From Balneola sp. (GTDB taxonomy: Bacteria > Bacteroidota > Rhodothermia > Balneolales > Balneolaceae): a DNA stretch of 64,000 nucleotides. Of this stretch, positions 44,004 through 53,573 are shown piece after piece. A program made the translations under genes and the position numbers. The number at the start of each line of letters is the position of its first letter. Positions within the stretch are counted from its first letter, which is position 1. A model generated the notes under the pieces. It saw only the letters and a program-made list of their open reading frames with translations. It had not been told where the DNA came from and searched no databases. The stretch spans positions 19,347-83,346 of the forward strand of contig NZQV01000024.1 of the NCBI GenBank assembly GCA_002696035.1. Reading direction: 5' to 3'.

Positions 44004-45527
44004 TCAATACTTTGCAGGCGTCCCTTCTTCCGGGATTGATCGTTCAATGAACTGGCGGATATCTTCATTGGAAGTTTCGAGATCTTCCGTCCGCAAATAC
44101 ATCATATGTCCACTTCGGTACGCTTTGAAGGAAAGACGATCCCTGAGATTTCCACTGGGATCCATATTCCACATGGTGTATTTAGCATCAAAGTAGTTGG
44201 TACCCCCATCATAATAGCCAGACTGCACCAACACGTGCAGATAAGGATTCTCAGCCATGGCCGAGCGAAGCTGCTCACCTGTATTATCCCGACTGCGATC
44301 CCAGGGATGAACCGGTCCAAAGGTCCAATATTGCAGATCGGTTTCATACCCCAACTCCGCCCGCAGGTAATGGTTGATGGCAGGTGTAAACGCATGATTC
44401 CAGGCGGTTAGTGCAGGGTCAAAATCGTATCGCTCTCCGGCATTCTCTCTGTCGATACCGCGGTAACGGGAGTCGAGACGGCCTACCGTGAGGCCTTCAT
44501 CCCGAAGTAATTCTTTCCAGAAAAAGGAAGTGGAAATTCGAAGATTACGATCCAAAACAGCCTGCTTCTCAATTCCGGAATAGAGGGCTACTTTCTCGGC
44601 AATCTCTTCTCTTTCATCTTCTTCAATAAAACCGCCTTTGGCAAGTGCCGGTATATATTCGTTGATGGTGAATTCTTCCACTTCAGGTAAAATTGCATCC
44701 AGGTCTTTTTGCTGAAGGGAATTATCCAGAGCACCGTGATACCAGGCGGTTGCTGCAAAATATGGAAGCGGTGTTGCATCACCTACAGGACCATCACGAT
44801 CAATACCCAAACCCGTTGGTGATACGAGAATCACACCATTTAAATACATCCAATGGGAAGACTGAAGCCGGTCTGCCAGTCCTGAAACGCGGGTAGTTCC
44901 ATAACTTTCTCCGATCAGGTATTTTGGCGAAGGCCAGCGAGCATGACGATTTACGAAAGTGTTGATCCAATCTGCGAGATAGTCTATATCCGCATTCACC
45001 CCGAAAAATTCTCCACGATCGGTTTCCTCATCCAGAATTCTTGAAAAAGCCACATTTACCGGGTTTACAAACACAATATCAGCCACATCTAAAATAGAAT
45101 ACGTATTATCCTCGACCCCGTACGGTTGAATTGGATATCCCTCATCGTCGATCTTTAACAATTTTGGGCCGGTATAACCGATATGCATCCAAACAGAAGC
45201 TGAACCCGGGCCACCATTGAAAGAAAAAACCAGTGGCCGGCGGCTTTTGTCATTTACATCTGAACGTTCATAGTAGGTATAGAACAGCGATGCAATGGGC
45301 TTACCTTTATCATTCCAAACAGGCATGTTGCCAACGGTTGTAGTATATGGAATACGCTGTCCTTTAATAGTAACCTGATGCTCGGAAGTATTGCTCCAAT
45401 CTACTTTTGAAGTTAGAACGGCTGCCTCTAACTCAGATTCATGGACTTCCTGTTGAGCATTGGCGATGAAAGTTCCGACCAGAAAAAATACCCCGGCCAA
45501 GTAAAGTGATTTTTTAAATAGGTTCAT
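44004..45527 (-). CDS. Secreted S10 family serine carboxypeptidase
   Basis: This is an exported serine carboxypeptidase of 507 aa. The signal peptide is residues 1-24 (ending in NAQ). The oxyanion region FSFNGGPGSASVWMHIG, the nucleophile in IGESYGTTR, the Asp in SGYYDGGTNYF and the His near the end in YRSGHMMYL form the complete S10 active site. Length is typical of the bacterial branch. It would trim C-terminal residues from peptides outside the cytoplasm. It converges on the cold-shock gene terminator. Confidence 0.95.
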   Translation of the reverse strand: MNLFKKSLYLAGVFFLVGTFIANAQQEVHESELEAAVLTSKVDWSNTSEHQVTIKGQRIPYTTTVGNMPVWNDKGKPIASLFYTYYERSDVNDKSRRPLVFSFNGGPGSASVWMHIGYTGPKLLKIDDEGYPIQPYGVEDNTYSILDVADIVFVNPVNVAFSRILDEETDRGEFFGVNADIDYLADWINTFVNRHARWPSPKYLIGESYGTTRVSGLADRLQSSHWMYLNGVILVSPTGLGIDRDGPVGDATPLPYFAATAWYHGALDNSLQQKDLDAILPEVEEFTINEYIPALAKGGFIEEDEREEIAEKVALYSGIEKQAVLDRNLRISTSFFWKELLRDEGLTVGRLDSRYRGIDRENAGERYDFDPALTAWNHAFTPAINHYLRAELGYETDLQYWTFGPVHPWDRSRDNTGEQLRSAMAENPYLHVLVQSGYYDGGTNYFDAKYTMWNMDPSGNLRDRLSFKAYRSGHMMYLRTEDLETSNEDIRQFIERSIPEEGTPAKY

Positions 45528-45613
45528 TTCGCTAAATATATTGGTGATTAGTCGCCTGTATTTAGCAAATCTGTCACTGAATATCTTGTGAAATTCAGTA
45601 AATATTCATGCCG

Positions 45614-46939
45614 TTAATGATCAGCGGCTTCATCTACCTGAAGCTTGTTCCTTAACTTGAACTCGTACCGTTTGTAAACAGAATCTCTCTGTATTCCCAC
45701 CCTCAACCTCCTTCCCTCTGTCTTCTGGAGATAGGCGATCACTTCATTGAGACCCATTCGGGAAACCGGTTCAGCGTTTATGTGTTTGATAATATCTCCT
45801 TTTTGAATGCCTTTTTGATCGGCCGGGGAATTTTCCCGTACATCGGAAACCACGTAAAGCGGCAAATTCGGAAGCGGTGTATTCACCTCAATACCCGTTA
45901 GGTTGTAATAGAAACGATCTCCAAAATCCCGATTTTTACGCACATAAAGAGCTTTATTGGGATAATGAAAGATCACTTTAAACCGGCGGAGCACTTCTCC
46001 CCCAAGGCTTCCATTCCGATCCCCCAGCGAGAACACTCTGCGGATTGAAACACTATCGGGATATGCAATCACAGGCTCTTCAAACTTCATATCTGCCAGC
46101 TTCATAGCTTCAACCCTGCCCATATAACCACTCACCTGTCCACTCAAACCAACGCCGATCAGTGAGTTGATCCTTGATTTCGGAATTTCAATTTCATCGT
46201 GAGTGAGATCATACAATGAAAAAGCGTTGCTTGAACCAGTGTCTATCAGCAAACGAAGTGGAACTTCTGAAGCACCCGGCTGATGCTTTAAAGAGACGTT
46301 TACGTAGGGTTTCTTTTCATGAATTTGAAGAGAGATTTTATGCCATTTCCGGTGGCGGGGTAATCGCTCGAATTTTTCCTCAAAAGCCTCAGGATGGTAT
46401 AGAAAAATTTCTTCTGAGATGTAGTTGATCTCAACTGCAAAACTTGCAAACAGTTCATACCCCATGATGCCATGTACTTCAGTTCCCATAAATGATGAGA
46501 GCTGAAAGATGTCTTCCTTTAAAAACAGGATATCCAGTTCCTCAGCAACCACACGATCAATACTAAGACTGTTCTTTTCAGAATAAAAAGCCTCAACCGG
46601 ATCTCCAACTCCAAGACCAGAAAGCTGAACTACCCGGGAGCTTTTTAAAAGGATTTCGGCTCCACCAGGCAGCGATGTTACCAACGTTTTGGCCACTCCT
46701 GTGTCCAGGATAAACTTCAGCGGTGCAGAGTCATTGATAGTAGCTTTAATAATGATCAGGTTGTTGACTACCTCAAACGGAATAGTAATACGCTCATCCT
46801 TATCTCCCGTTATCTTGAATGCCAGTGAGTCGGAGGGCTCCACACTGTCAGTGTCCTGAGCAATACCCTGCGAGCTTGCTGCCGCCAGCAAGATCATACA
46901 GCCACAAAAAATACGTACAACTTTTAGAACCACATCCAT
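45614..46939 (-). CDS. Exported retropepsin-like aspartyl protease with PDZ domain
   Basis: This 441-aa protein has an N-terminal signal peptide (about residues 1-28) and two retropepsin-like aspartyl protease domains. Catalytic motifs are seen in the first as ILDTGVAKT (about 80) and in the second as LIDTGSSNAFS (about 230). A C-terminal PDZ domain (about 350-425) shows SPADQKGIQKGDIIKHINAEPV. The architecture is common in Bacteroidota but the substrates are unknown. The PDZ part probably recognises exposed C-termini. It lies 86 bp upstream of the S10 peptidase in the same direction and could be co-transcribed with it. Confidence 0.92.
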   Translation of the reverse strand: MDVVLKVVRIFCGCMILLAAASSQGIAQDTDSVEPSDSLAFKITGDKDERITIPFEVVNNLIIIKATINDSAPLKFILDTGVAKTLVTSLPGGAEILLKSSRVVQLSGLGVGDPVEAFYSEKNSLSIDRVVAEELDILFLKEDIFQLSSFMGTEVHGIMGYELFASFAVEINYISEEIFLYHPEAFEEKFERLPRHRKWHKISLQIHEKKPYVNVSLKHQPGASEVPLRLLIDTGSSNAFSLYDLTHDEIEIPKSRINSLIGVGLSGQVSGYMGRVEAMKLADMKFEEPVIAYPDSVSIRRVFSLGDRNGSLGGEVLRRFKVIFHYPNKALYVRKNRDFGDRFYYNLTGIEVNTPLPNLPLYVVSDVRENSPADQKGIQKGDIIKHINAEPVSRMGLNEVIAYLQKTEGRRLRVGIQRDSVYKRYEFKLRNKLQVDEAADH

Positions 46940-47301
46940 ACGGTAATTTGAAATTTTAGTGCTTTTACGAAAAAATAAAATTCAGATACAAATCCCTAAC
47001 ATTTTCTTCGCTTACAGGGTTTGTGACGGGCGACATTTAACTACTTTTATAAATATGGTCAAGCAAAAATTTACTGAAGTTGCACGTATATTAAATTAAA
47101 CGGCCGGTATTTGGAGTTCATTGTAATAAAGAAGATATTATTGGTAATGCAAATGTATGGTAAGAATCAGTATTAGTCTCTACAGTTTAGTATTTGTTTC
47201 CCCTCTATAGTTTGTACAACTAACAATAATATCGCAGCAATATATCAGTTCTTCGATTTTGAATTTCTGATCTGCTGCACACAATACAACATTACACTAT
47301 T
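46940..47301 (+). promoter_or_regulatory. Divergent gap and long leader of cold-shock gene 2
   Basis: This gap separates the aspartyl protease from the second cold-shock gene. TACAGTTTAGTATTTGTTTCCC...GTTTGTACAACTAAC at 47181-47224 matches the box upstream of cold-shock gene 1, and both are followed by a GCAGC word and a leader of about 80 nt. GGCGACAT occurs in both gaps further upstream (about 47029 and 43561). The left part shows nothing else I can name. Confidence 0.55.
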
Positions 47302-47511
47302 ATGGAATACGGTAAAATTAAATGGTTCGATGCTCAAAAAGGATTTGGGTTCATCATGCCTGACAACGGCGATAAAGACATCTTTGTACACCGCAATAAC
47401 ATCGAGAACCTCGGATTTGAAGAGGGACTTGCTGACGGCGAAGAAGTTGAATACGAAGTAGAGGAAACACCTAAAGGCTTAAGTGCTGTACAGGTTTCAA
47501 GAGTCGGCTAA
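47302..47511 (+). CDS. Cold-shock domain protein 2
   Basis: This is the second CspA-type protein, 69 aa, with RNP1 KGFGFI and RNP2 DIFVHRN. It differs from the copy at 43716 mainly in the C-terminal third. The similar coding sequence plus matching leader box indicates duplication of the whole transcription unit. It ends with a strong terminator at 47536. Confidence 0.95.
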   Translation: MEYGKIKWFDAQKGFGFIMPDNGDKDIFVHRNNIENLGFEEGLADGEEVEYEVEETPKGLSAVQVSRVG

Positions 47512-47535
47512 TTTGCTATTCTTACCCTGATTTTA

Positions 47536-47569
47536 AAACCCGGCTCTGTTCCACAGGCCGGGTTTTTTT
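47536..47569 (+). terminator. Rho-independent terminator of cold-shock gene 2
   Basis: The stem AAACCCGGC at 47536-47544 pairs with GCCGGGTTT at 47557-47565 and continues into a run of T. Confidence 0.9.
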
Positions 47570-47594
47570 GTTTCAATAATTTAGTAATACTGAT

Positions 47595-48782
47595 ATGAGT
47601 GACCGAACATTTGACCTTATTGTAATTGGTGCTACCGGTTTTACGGGAAAACGAGCTGTTGATTATCTTACAAAAAACGCTCCAAAAAATATTCACTGGG
47701 GTATTGCAGCCAGAAATCCTGACAAACTTTCCAAAGTAGCTGAAGTAGCCGGTATAACCAACGACCGCTGCTTTATTGTGGATACAACGGTGAAGGATCA
47801 GGTGGAAGAGGTTGTTAAGCAAGCACGAATCATTATCACTACCGTGGGGCCTTTTTCTTTGTATGGAGAAGAAGTTATCGCCGCCTGTGCCCGGCTGGGA
47901 ACGCACTACCTGGATATCACCGGCGAGGTGGGGTTCATCAAACAGATGAAGGAAAAATATGGCACTCTTGCTGAAGAAAGTGGTGCACTGATCATTCCCT
48001 TTTCAGGATTTGACAGCGTGCCAGCAGAGATGGCTGCCTATATTCTGAGCCAGCGTTTTGTAGCTGCCAAAACTTTAGACATTGAAGCTCATTATACCAT
48101 AAGCGGTGGCTTTAACGGTGGTACCATCGCCACTATGCTGAATAAGTTTGAAACGGGGGAATACAAAAAAATGCGAGATCCCCGCTTGCTGATGGATGAA
48201 AACAGACAACAACTGCATCCACCAAAAAATGGAAATTTTTTGGGTTATAATGGCAAAATAAGTCGTTGGTCGGTCCCTTTTATTATGAGCGGGATCAATT
48301 CTAAAGTAGTATATAAAACCGCTGAATGGATGGCCGAACATCGTCAGCCTTACGCAAGAAGTATCGCTTACAGTGAGCATATGAATTTAGGGAAATGGTA
48401 CAATCCACTTCCTTTTTTAGTGATCTCACTATTCCTGATCACTTTACAACTTTTGGGACCTAAAAAATGGTTTCGTGCGGTAATCCGAAAGCTGGCTCCT
48501 GATCCCGGTGAAGGACCTTCTGAACATCAGATCGAGCATGGCTTTTTCAGGATGATCGCTTTTGCGGAAGATCATCAGGGAAAAACTGCCAGTGTAAAGA
48601 TCTCATACCCAGGCGATCCCGGTAACAAATCTACTATCTTCTTTTTGTGTGAAAGTGCATTACTACTGGCTTCAAAAAAGGTCACCAAAAAAGGCTTCTT
48701 GACACCAATATCAGCTTTTGAACATGATCTTGTCGACCACCTAAACGAGCAGGGACTTACCGTTGAGTCTTCCGAAAATTGA
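47595..48782 (+). CDS. Saccharopine dehydrogenase-like NADP-binding enzyme
   Basis: This 395-aa protein belongs to the saccharopine dehydrogenase-like/trans-acting enoyl reductase family. The Rossmann loop is in IVIGATGFTGKRAVDYL directly at the start. YLDITGEVGFIKQM, FSGFDSVPAEMAAY and the hydrophobic stretch near residues 275-290 are typical. Related proteins act on lipid precursors, and the next gene encodes a fatty acid desaturase, 55 bp downstream on the same strand; a lipid-related role is plausible but unproven. The substrate is not known. Confidence 0.87.
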   Translation: MSDRTFDLIVIGATGFTGKRAVDYLTKNAPKNIHWGIAARNPDKLSKVAEVAGITNDRCFIVDTTVKDQVEEVVKQARIIITTVGPFSLYGEEVIAACARLGTHYLDITGEVGFIKQMKEKYGTLAEESGALIIPFSGFDSVPAEMAAYILSQRFVAAKTLDIEAHYTISGGFNGGTIATMLNKFETGEYKKMRDPRLLMDENRQQLHPPKNGNFLGYNGKISRWSVPFIMSGINSKVVYKTAEWMAEHRQPYARSIAYSEHMNLGKWYNPLPFLVISLFLITLQLLGPKKWFRAVIRKLAPDPGEGPSEHQIEHGFFRMIAFAEDHQGKTASVKISYPGDPGNKSTIFFLCESALLLASKKVTKKGFLTPISAFEHDLVDHLNEQGLTVESSEN

Positions 48783-48837
48783 AGTTTCACAGAAAGTGTG
48801 TACCTTTGCACCGCTAATCTATTAAAGAAAGGATATT

Positions 48838-49938
48838 ATGGCAGTAAATACAGTTACGTTCAATAATAAAACAGATCAGGAATTCAGTAAAACAGTAAAG
48901 AAACGGGTACGGCAATATTTTGAAGAGAACAACATCTCTCAGCATGCGAATGCTTCCATGATCGTAAAAACGGTCGTTTTGCTTGGGTTGTACTTTGGTG
49001 CATATGCCCTCATCATATCCGGACAGTTTTCGCTGACGGTCATGTGGGTACTTGCTGCAGCCATGGGTGTTGGTATGGCCGGCATTGGGTTTTCTATTTC
49101 TCATGATGCACTTCACGGAGCGTATTCATCCAACAAAACCGTTAACTACCTGCTGGGTTTAACCTTCGACATGGTTGGCGCAAACGGCTACATCTGGAAG
49201 ATCACCCATAACATCATTCACCATACATACACAAATATACACGGTCATGATGAAGACCTGGAAGTAGCGGCTTTTATCCGGCTCTCCCCACATTCAGAAT
49301 ACAAATGGGTGCATCGATTTCAACATATTCTGGCTTTTTTTGCTTACAGTTTTGCCACCTTTTTCTGGGTATTTGTAAAGGATTACTGGTACTTCTTCAA
49401 AAACCCACTGGGACCTTACGAAAATAAGAATCATCCTCTTAAAGAATGGATCACGCTCATCGTCAGTAAGGTTGTGTACTACGGTTATACTATTGCCCTT
49501 CCATTACTACTGTTAGATATTACCTGGTACCAGTGGCTGATTGGGTTTATGTCGTTGCACCTAACCGCCGGCTTTATTTTGGGGATCATCTTCCAGCTTG
49601 CACATGTGGTGGAAGAAACCATGCATCCTGAACCTAATGAAGATAATGTGATCGAGAATCACTGGGCTATTCATGAAATGATCACCACCAATAACTTTGC
49701 CCGCGACAACAAATTACTGTCTTGGTTTATTGGTGGATTGAATTTCCAGATCGAGCATCACCTCTTTCCGAAAGTTTGCAGTATCCACTACCCGGTGATC
49801 AGTCATATTGTGGAAAAAACGGCCAACGAATATGGGATTCCTTATAACCTTCATCCTACGTTTAGTGAGGCTGTGGCATCCCATTACCGTACGCTCAAAA
49901 ACTTTGGAGACCCGAATTTCACCCTGCAAGAAGCCTGA
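48838..49938 (+). CDS. Membrane fatty acid desaturase
   Basis: This is a di-iron membrane desaturase of 366 aa that introduces a cis double bond into acyl chains. The three histidine boxes are SHDALHG, THNIIHHTYTN and FQIEHHLFPKVCSIHY. Four transmembrane helices surround them, and the extra stretch NFARDNKLLSW before the third box is normal. The HxxHH form of box three with Gln (QIEHH) is typical of front-end and acyl-lipid desaturases. It probably adjusts membrane fluidity, which would suit the nearby cold-shock genes, although no shared control element is visible. Confidence 0.94.
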   Translation: MAVNTVTFNNKTDQEFSKTVKKRVRQYFEENNISQHANASMIVKTVVLLGLYFGAYALIISGQFSLTVMWVLAAAMGVGMAGIGFSISHDALHGAYSSNKTVNYLLGLTFDMVGANGYIWKITHNIIHHTYTNIHGHDEDLEVAAFIRLSPHSEYKWVHRFQHILAFFAYSFATFFWVFVKDYWYFFKNPLGPYENKNHPLKEWITLIVSKVVYYGYTIALPLLLLDITWYQWLIGFMSLHLTAGFILGIIFQLAHVVEETMHPEPNEDNVIENHWAIHEMITTNNFARDNKLLSWFIGGLNFQIEHHLFPKVCSIHYPVISHIVEKTANEYGIPYNLHPTFSEAVASHYRTLKNFGDPNFTLQEA

Positions 49939-50071
49939 TCTGCAGCTTCCGAAAGTTCAATAATTACTAAATGCTTTTACAGAGCTTTACGCTCTTGTAT
50001 CAACTTTTTTCAAATCAGGAAACTTTGGTTTCTTACCATTAGTATAAATTAATTACCCGAAAGAAGATTAT

Positions 50072-51364
50072 ATGAAGCATCGGTTCTTGTTGGTGGTATT
50101 TGCCATCGTTGGATTATGTTGTACTGCTTGCTCCAATAATGCAGAGATAAAGGAAGAGAACGTCAGCCGTATTATCAAAACGCTGAGTGCTGATGATATG
50201 AAGGGCCGGCATGCTTTTTCTCCGGAGATAAGAGATGCTGCAAATTTCATTGCGGAAGAATTTCAAATGATCGGCTTATCTCCTCTTCCCGGACAGGGTG
50301 ATTTTCTTCAAGATTTCTCGATCTATTCCATCAGTCCGTCAGAGACTGAAGTTTTAGTAAATGGCAATAAGGTGTCAGAACAGCACTATTTTGGCCTGCT
50401 GAACGAAGAATCCTTCACATGGCAACATCCGGATGCAGATATATTATACATTGGTGAGGATGACAACTTCCGCGAAACCTTTCGCACGTTCGTTTCTAAT
50501 GACGAGCAAAATATGGTCGCCGTTCACGAAGGGCACGAAAAGTGGTTTCATCGATACCGCACGTACTTCAACAGATCTAACCGAAGTTTTGAAGTAGACC
50601 AGGAACCAAGCGATGTGTTTGTACTCACCTCTTCCCGAATCAGATCGTATGAGGTCAGCTATCAAAACCATGTTAAAGCCATTCCCCTTTTTAATGTCGC
50701 CGGGATGATAGAAGGAAAGCGCAGTAATGAGATCGTTCTCATCACAGCTCATTATGATCATATTGGAGTGATCTCTCCTATGGACGACGACTCCGTAGCC
50801 AACGGGGCCAACGATAACGCCTCCGGTGTGGCAGGACTCATCGAAACAGCCAGGTATTACAGCAACCGCCCTCAACCTGAACGCACTATTTATTTTGTGG
50901 GATTTACAGCTGAAGAACCCGGTGGCTACGGTTCAAAATATTTTTCAGAACAGATCGATCCGACAGCTGTAACGGCTATGGTCAACATTGAGATGATCGG
51001 TAAACCTGCCATTGAAGGTCCGGATTCCGGATGGATCACCGGCTACAATTATTCTGACCTGGGTAAGATCCTACAAAGCAGTACTGCCGATTCCAGTTTT
51101 GTTTTTTATCCTGACCCATATCCTAACCAGAATTTATTTTTCCGTTCAGATAATGCGCCCTTTGCCATGCTTGGCATTCCGGCTCATTCCATAAGCACCA
51201 CTCCTATTGATATGGATCAGGATTACCATCGGGTAACAGACGAGTTTAAAACACTTGACATCCCTCATACCACCCACACCATTCAAGCTATTGCAAAGGG
51301 AATGGAACCTATTATTTCCGCAGAGCAAACCCCAACGCGGATCAATCCGGACAGCTTACGATAG
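50072..51364 (+). CDS. M28 family zinc aminopeptidase, lipoprotein
   Basis: This is an exported zinc peptidase of 430 aa. The signal peptide ends in a lipobox (CCTAC, Cys at about residue 20), so it is probably lipid-anchored. The M28 metal ligands are visible in TAHYDHIG, NGANDNASGVAGLIE and FTAEEPGGYGSKYF, with the last ligand His near IPAHSIS. A PA-like insertion lies between the N-terminal part and the catalytic core. Its frame overlaps the end of the convergent agmatine deiminase-like gene by nine bases. Confidence 0.93.
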   Translation: MKHRFLLVVFAIVGLCCTACSNNAEIKEENVSRIIKTLSADDMKGRHAFSPEIRDAANFIAEEFQMIGLSPLPGQGDFLQDFSIYSISPSETEVLVNGNKVSEQHYFGLLNEESFTWQHPDADILYIGEDDNFRETFRTFVSNDEQNMVAVHEGHEKWFHRYRTYFNRSNRSFEVDQEPSDVFVLTSSRIRSYEVSYQNHVKAIPLFNVAGMIEGKRSNEIVLITAHYDHIGVISPMDDDSVANGANDNASGVAGLIETARYYSNRPQPERTIYFVGFTAEEPGGYGSKYFSEQIDPTAVTAMVNIEMIGKPAIEGPDSGWITGYNYSDLGKILQSSTADSSFVFYPDPYPNQNLFFRSDNAPFAMLGIPAHSISTTPIDMDQDYHRVTDEFKTLDIPHTTHTIQAIAKGMEPIISAEQTPTRINPDSLR

Positions 51365-52372
51365 CCTCCGCATTTTGCTGCTGAAAAATGGCAGTGAAAT
51401 ACGGCGAAAAGAACCCTTTACCATCGCAATGTCTGTGCAATCGATACCGATGATCTTCCTGCCGGGGAAATATCTTTTAAACAGTTCTACTGCTACGGTG
51501 TCTTCTTCTTGGTTGAATTTTGGTGTGAAAATCGCACCATTTGCTATATAGAAACCTGTATAGCTGCCTAAAAAAGAATGCAAACCGGCATCTTCCGGCT
51601 CATCGTTTTTCCCAACAGCGGCCTGCTTCAGTGTTTCTACATTCAGTTTCTTACCTTTTTCAAGTACTGCTGACTTCAACAGCTTCACGTTTTCCTGAGA
51701 AACAGAAGCTCCATCCTCATCAACATTATCATTAAGTGTTATCATAACTGTGTTTACATTAAGCCAGCGTGCAGGAAGTTCAACATCATCAGATCCACTT
51801 TTCACCCAAAAAATATCCTCGCAGCGCATTTCTTTTTTGAGTTTTTGTTCTATTTCCGGTTTCGAAAACCCGTTTGCTTTGTTGTGCTCCAGCATGGGTG
51901 ATTCTAAAACCAACAAGGCCCCAGCTCCATTACTATCAAGCCAGTTATTCCTCAATATCAATTCCCCATTAACTTTTTTTAGTCCGGATTTTTCGGCCAG
52001 ATAATCTGAATGAGAACCGTTAATATCAACTGAGGGATGTTCTTCAGGATCGAAGTCATATATCACAAATTCACTTCCATGCTTCATAAAAACGGATCCG
52101 CAATCACGAGCCCACGCACACCCAGTTTCCTTTTGATGTACGGTAATCCGATCCAGATCAACGGCCCTTCCCGACAGTCTCTGCATTACATGGTTTCGCA
52201 TTTCCAGATCATCCACAAATAAGTGTATGGGTTCAAAAAAATGAAGTTCTTCGATGAATCGGCAGTACAATTCCTCCACTTTTATCAGCCGTTCGGCATT
52301 CCATTTGGATTGGGCTGAAGGCCACTGCAGCTGTGTGGCGGAGTGTCGGTTCCACTCAGAAGGCATTATCAT
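51356..52372 (-). CDS. Agmatine deiminase family protein with lost catalytic residues
   Basis: This 338-aa protein has the fold of the agmatine deiminase/peptidylarginine deiminase family. EWNRHSATQLQWPSAQSKW at the start corresponds to the usual E..H..TW..WP, and WARDCGSVF to W.RD.GP.F. Catalytic positions are missing: the G-H-x-D motif reads DDVELPARW, and the C-terminal G-x-x-H-C motif reads GSFRRISLP. The two arginines are encoded by CGC and CGT, each one transition away from the His (CAC) and Cys (TGT) codons. The frame is otherwise intact, so this looks like a pseudoenzyme or an early pseudogene. Confidence 0.82.
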   Translation of the reverse strand: MIMPSEWNRHSATQLQWPSAQSKWNAERLIKVEELYCRFIEELHFFEPIHLFVDDLEMRNHVMQRLSGRAVDLDRITVHQKETGCAWARDCGSVFMKHGSEFVIYDFDPEEHPSVDINGSHSDYLAEKSGLKKVNGELILRNNWLDSNGAGALLVLESPMLEHNKANGFSKPEIEQKLKKEMRCEDIFWVKSGSDDVELPARWLNVNTVMITLNDNVDEDGASVSQENVKLLKSAVLEKGKKLNVETLKQAAVGKNDEPEDAGLHSFLGSYTGFYIANGAIFTPKFNQEEDTVAVELFKRYFPGRKIIGIDCTDIAMVKGSFRRISLPFFSSKMRRLS

Positions 52373-52932
52373 CTCATTCCTATTCTATTGCTTCACAGAT
52401 TCTTTTAAAGGTCAGCTTTTATCTCTTAATCATCCAATAAAAGAACACTTAATTTCATAAAGATGAGCCGACCTCCCGATGCCCTTCGAAATCTATCAGT
52501 ATGAACCGTTTACTTGGTATGATCTCTATACTTATTGCAAAGGAATAGCCATATATATAAAAAAACGGGAAGGAGAACTCCTTCCCGTACTTGTACCCCG
52601 AAAACCCAAACCAAATTTACAGAACACTGTTTTTACTAAGTGTTCTACTATTACTACGAAACCTGAAATAAAAAAGGCTCAAATTTTTTTGTGTTATCTG
52701 AATTTAGCTCTATAAAACTTTAAAAATGATTCACCCAGATCACATTAAATGACAAAATGTACCCAAAAGCTCAGTCCTCTATTGCTGTACAAGTGTATAC
52801 ATTTTGTGCAGCAGGCGGTTGATTAACAGTCCTTTTTTTGAATTGAAATCGCATAAAAAAATTTATATATACTTGTAAACTACTTGGCTTTAGTCAGTTA
52901 CATATCATCAGGAGCTAAATATTAAGTTGGAA
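52373..52932. other. Gap with orphan minus-strand terminator and hairpins
   Basis: Only promoters and structures are seen here. A terminator-like hairpin on the minus strand is at 52559-52588, and a second hairpin is at 52621-52646 (AGAACACT/AGTGTTCT). The right end contains the promoter of the sigma factor gene. A 27-codon minus-strand frame at 52771-52854 could be chance. No plus-strand gene is supported. Confidence 0.55.
52559..52588 (-). terminator. Orphan rho-independent terminator
   Basis: A perfect 11-bp stem, ACGGGAAGGAG at 52565-52575 with CTCCTTCCCGT at 52578-52588; on the minus strand it is followed by seven T. No minus-strand gene lies to its right before the sigma factor, so it may end an unannotated small RNA. 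Confidence 0.75.
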
Positions 52933-53505
52933 ATGAATAAGAAAAATGTAACCCAACTGTTATCGGAATTGAAATCAGGCAAGGACGAAGCTTACGATGA
53001 GCTTTATCCTCTTATTTATGAAGAATTGCGGCGGTTGGCCTATGGCCATATGAAGCATCAGCAAGGTCATACCTTATCGAAAACAGAGTTGGTACATGAG
53101 GCCTATTTGAAAATGACCGATCAGTCTGACGTCGAATTTTCTGATAAAAGTCATTTTTTAGCGATTGCCTCACGATGTATGAGACAGATCTTAATTGATC
53201 ATGCCAGAAAAAGACATGCCGAGAAGCGTGGAGGTAAGAAACAAGACTTAACATATATTGATGAGTTATTCACCAGAAAAAACAGGAAAGCTGAGGAACT
53301 CATTGATATAGATTCTGCCCTGAATCGGCTGGAAAAACTAAATGAAAGACTTTCCAAGGTTGTTGAAATGCGGTTTTTTGGTGAAATGTCTATCGAGGAC
53401 ACTGCAGAAGCATTGGGCGTTTCAAAAAGTACTGTTAAAAGAGATTGGGTAAAAGCAAGAGGATGGCTTTACAAAGAGTTGAAGGGTAAATTTGAAATAG
53501 ATTGA
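52933..53505 (+). CDS. ECF RNA polymerase sigma factor
   Basis: This is an extracytoplasmic-function sigma factor (190 aa from the ATG at 52933) of the branch common in Rhodothermota, Balneolota and Planctomycetes, usually linked to serine/threonine kinases. Region 2 is seen in YDELYPLIYEELRRLAYGH and KSHFLAIASRCMRQILIDHARKR, and region 4 in VEMRFFGEMSIEDTAEALGVSKSTVKRDWVKAR. A TTG two codons upstream is an alternative start. The expected downstream kinase is replaced by a 59-aa remnant at 53574. Confidence 0.92.
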   Translation: MNKKNVTQLLSELKSGKDEAYDELYPLIYEELRRLAYGHMKHQQGHTLSKTELVHEAYLKMTDQSDVEFSDKSHFLAIASRCMRQILIDHARKRHAEKRGGKKQDLTYIDELFTRKNRKAEELIDIDSALNRLEKLNERLSKVVEMRFFGEMSIEDTAEALGVSKSTVKRDWVKARGWLYKELKGKFEID

Positions 53506-53573
53506 TTGGTCGGATTGTTCGGGTTTTTACGTAGTAATAATAGGTTCGGGTACATTAAAAGTAATTTAAACTT

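Noticed and set aside
47040..47120. Possible riboswitch in the gap before cold-shock gene 2.
   Set aside because: No recognisable aptamer core; only AT-rich sequence and the shared cold-shock box could be supported.
51356..51440. A frameshift near the end of the agmatine deiminase-like gene as the reason for the missing His-Cys (an alternative frame reads FHCHF).
   Set aside because: In the main frame GSF and ISLP align on both sides of the Arg-Arg pair, so two point changes explain it better than an indel.
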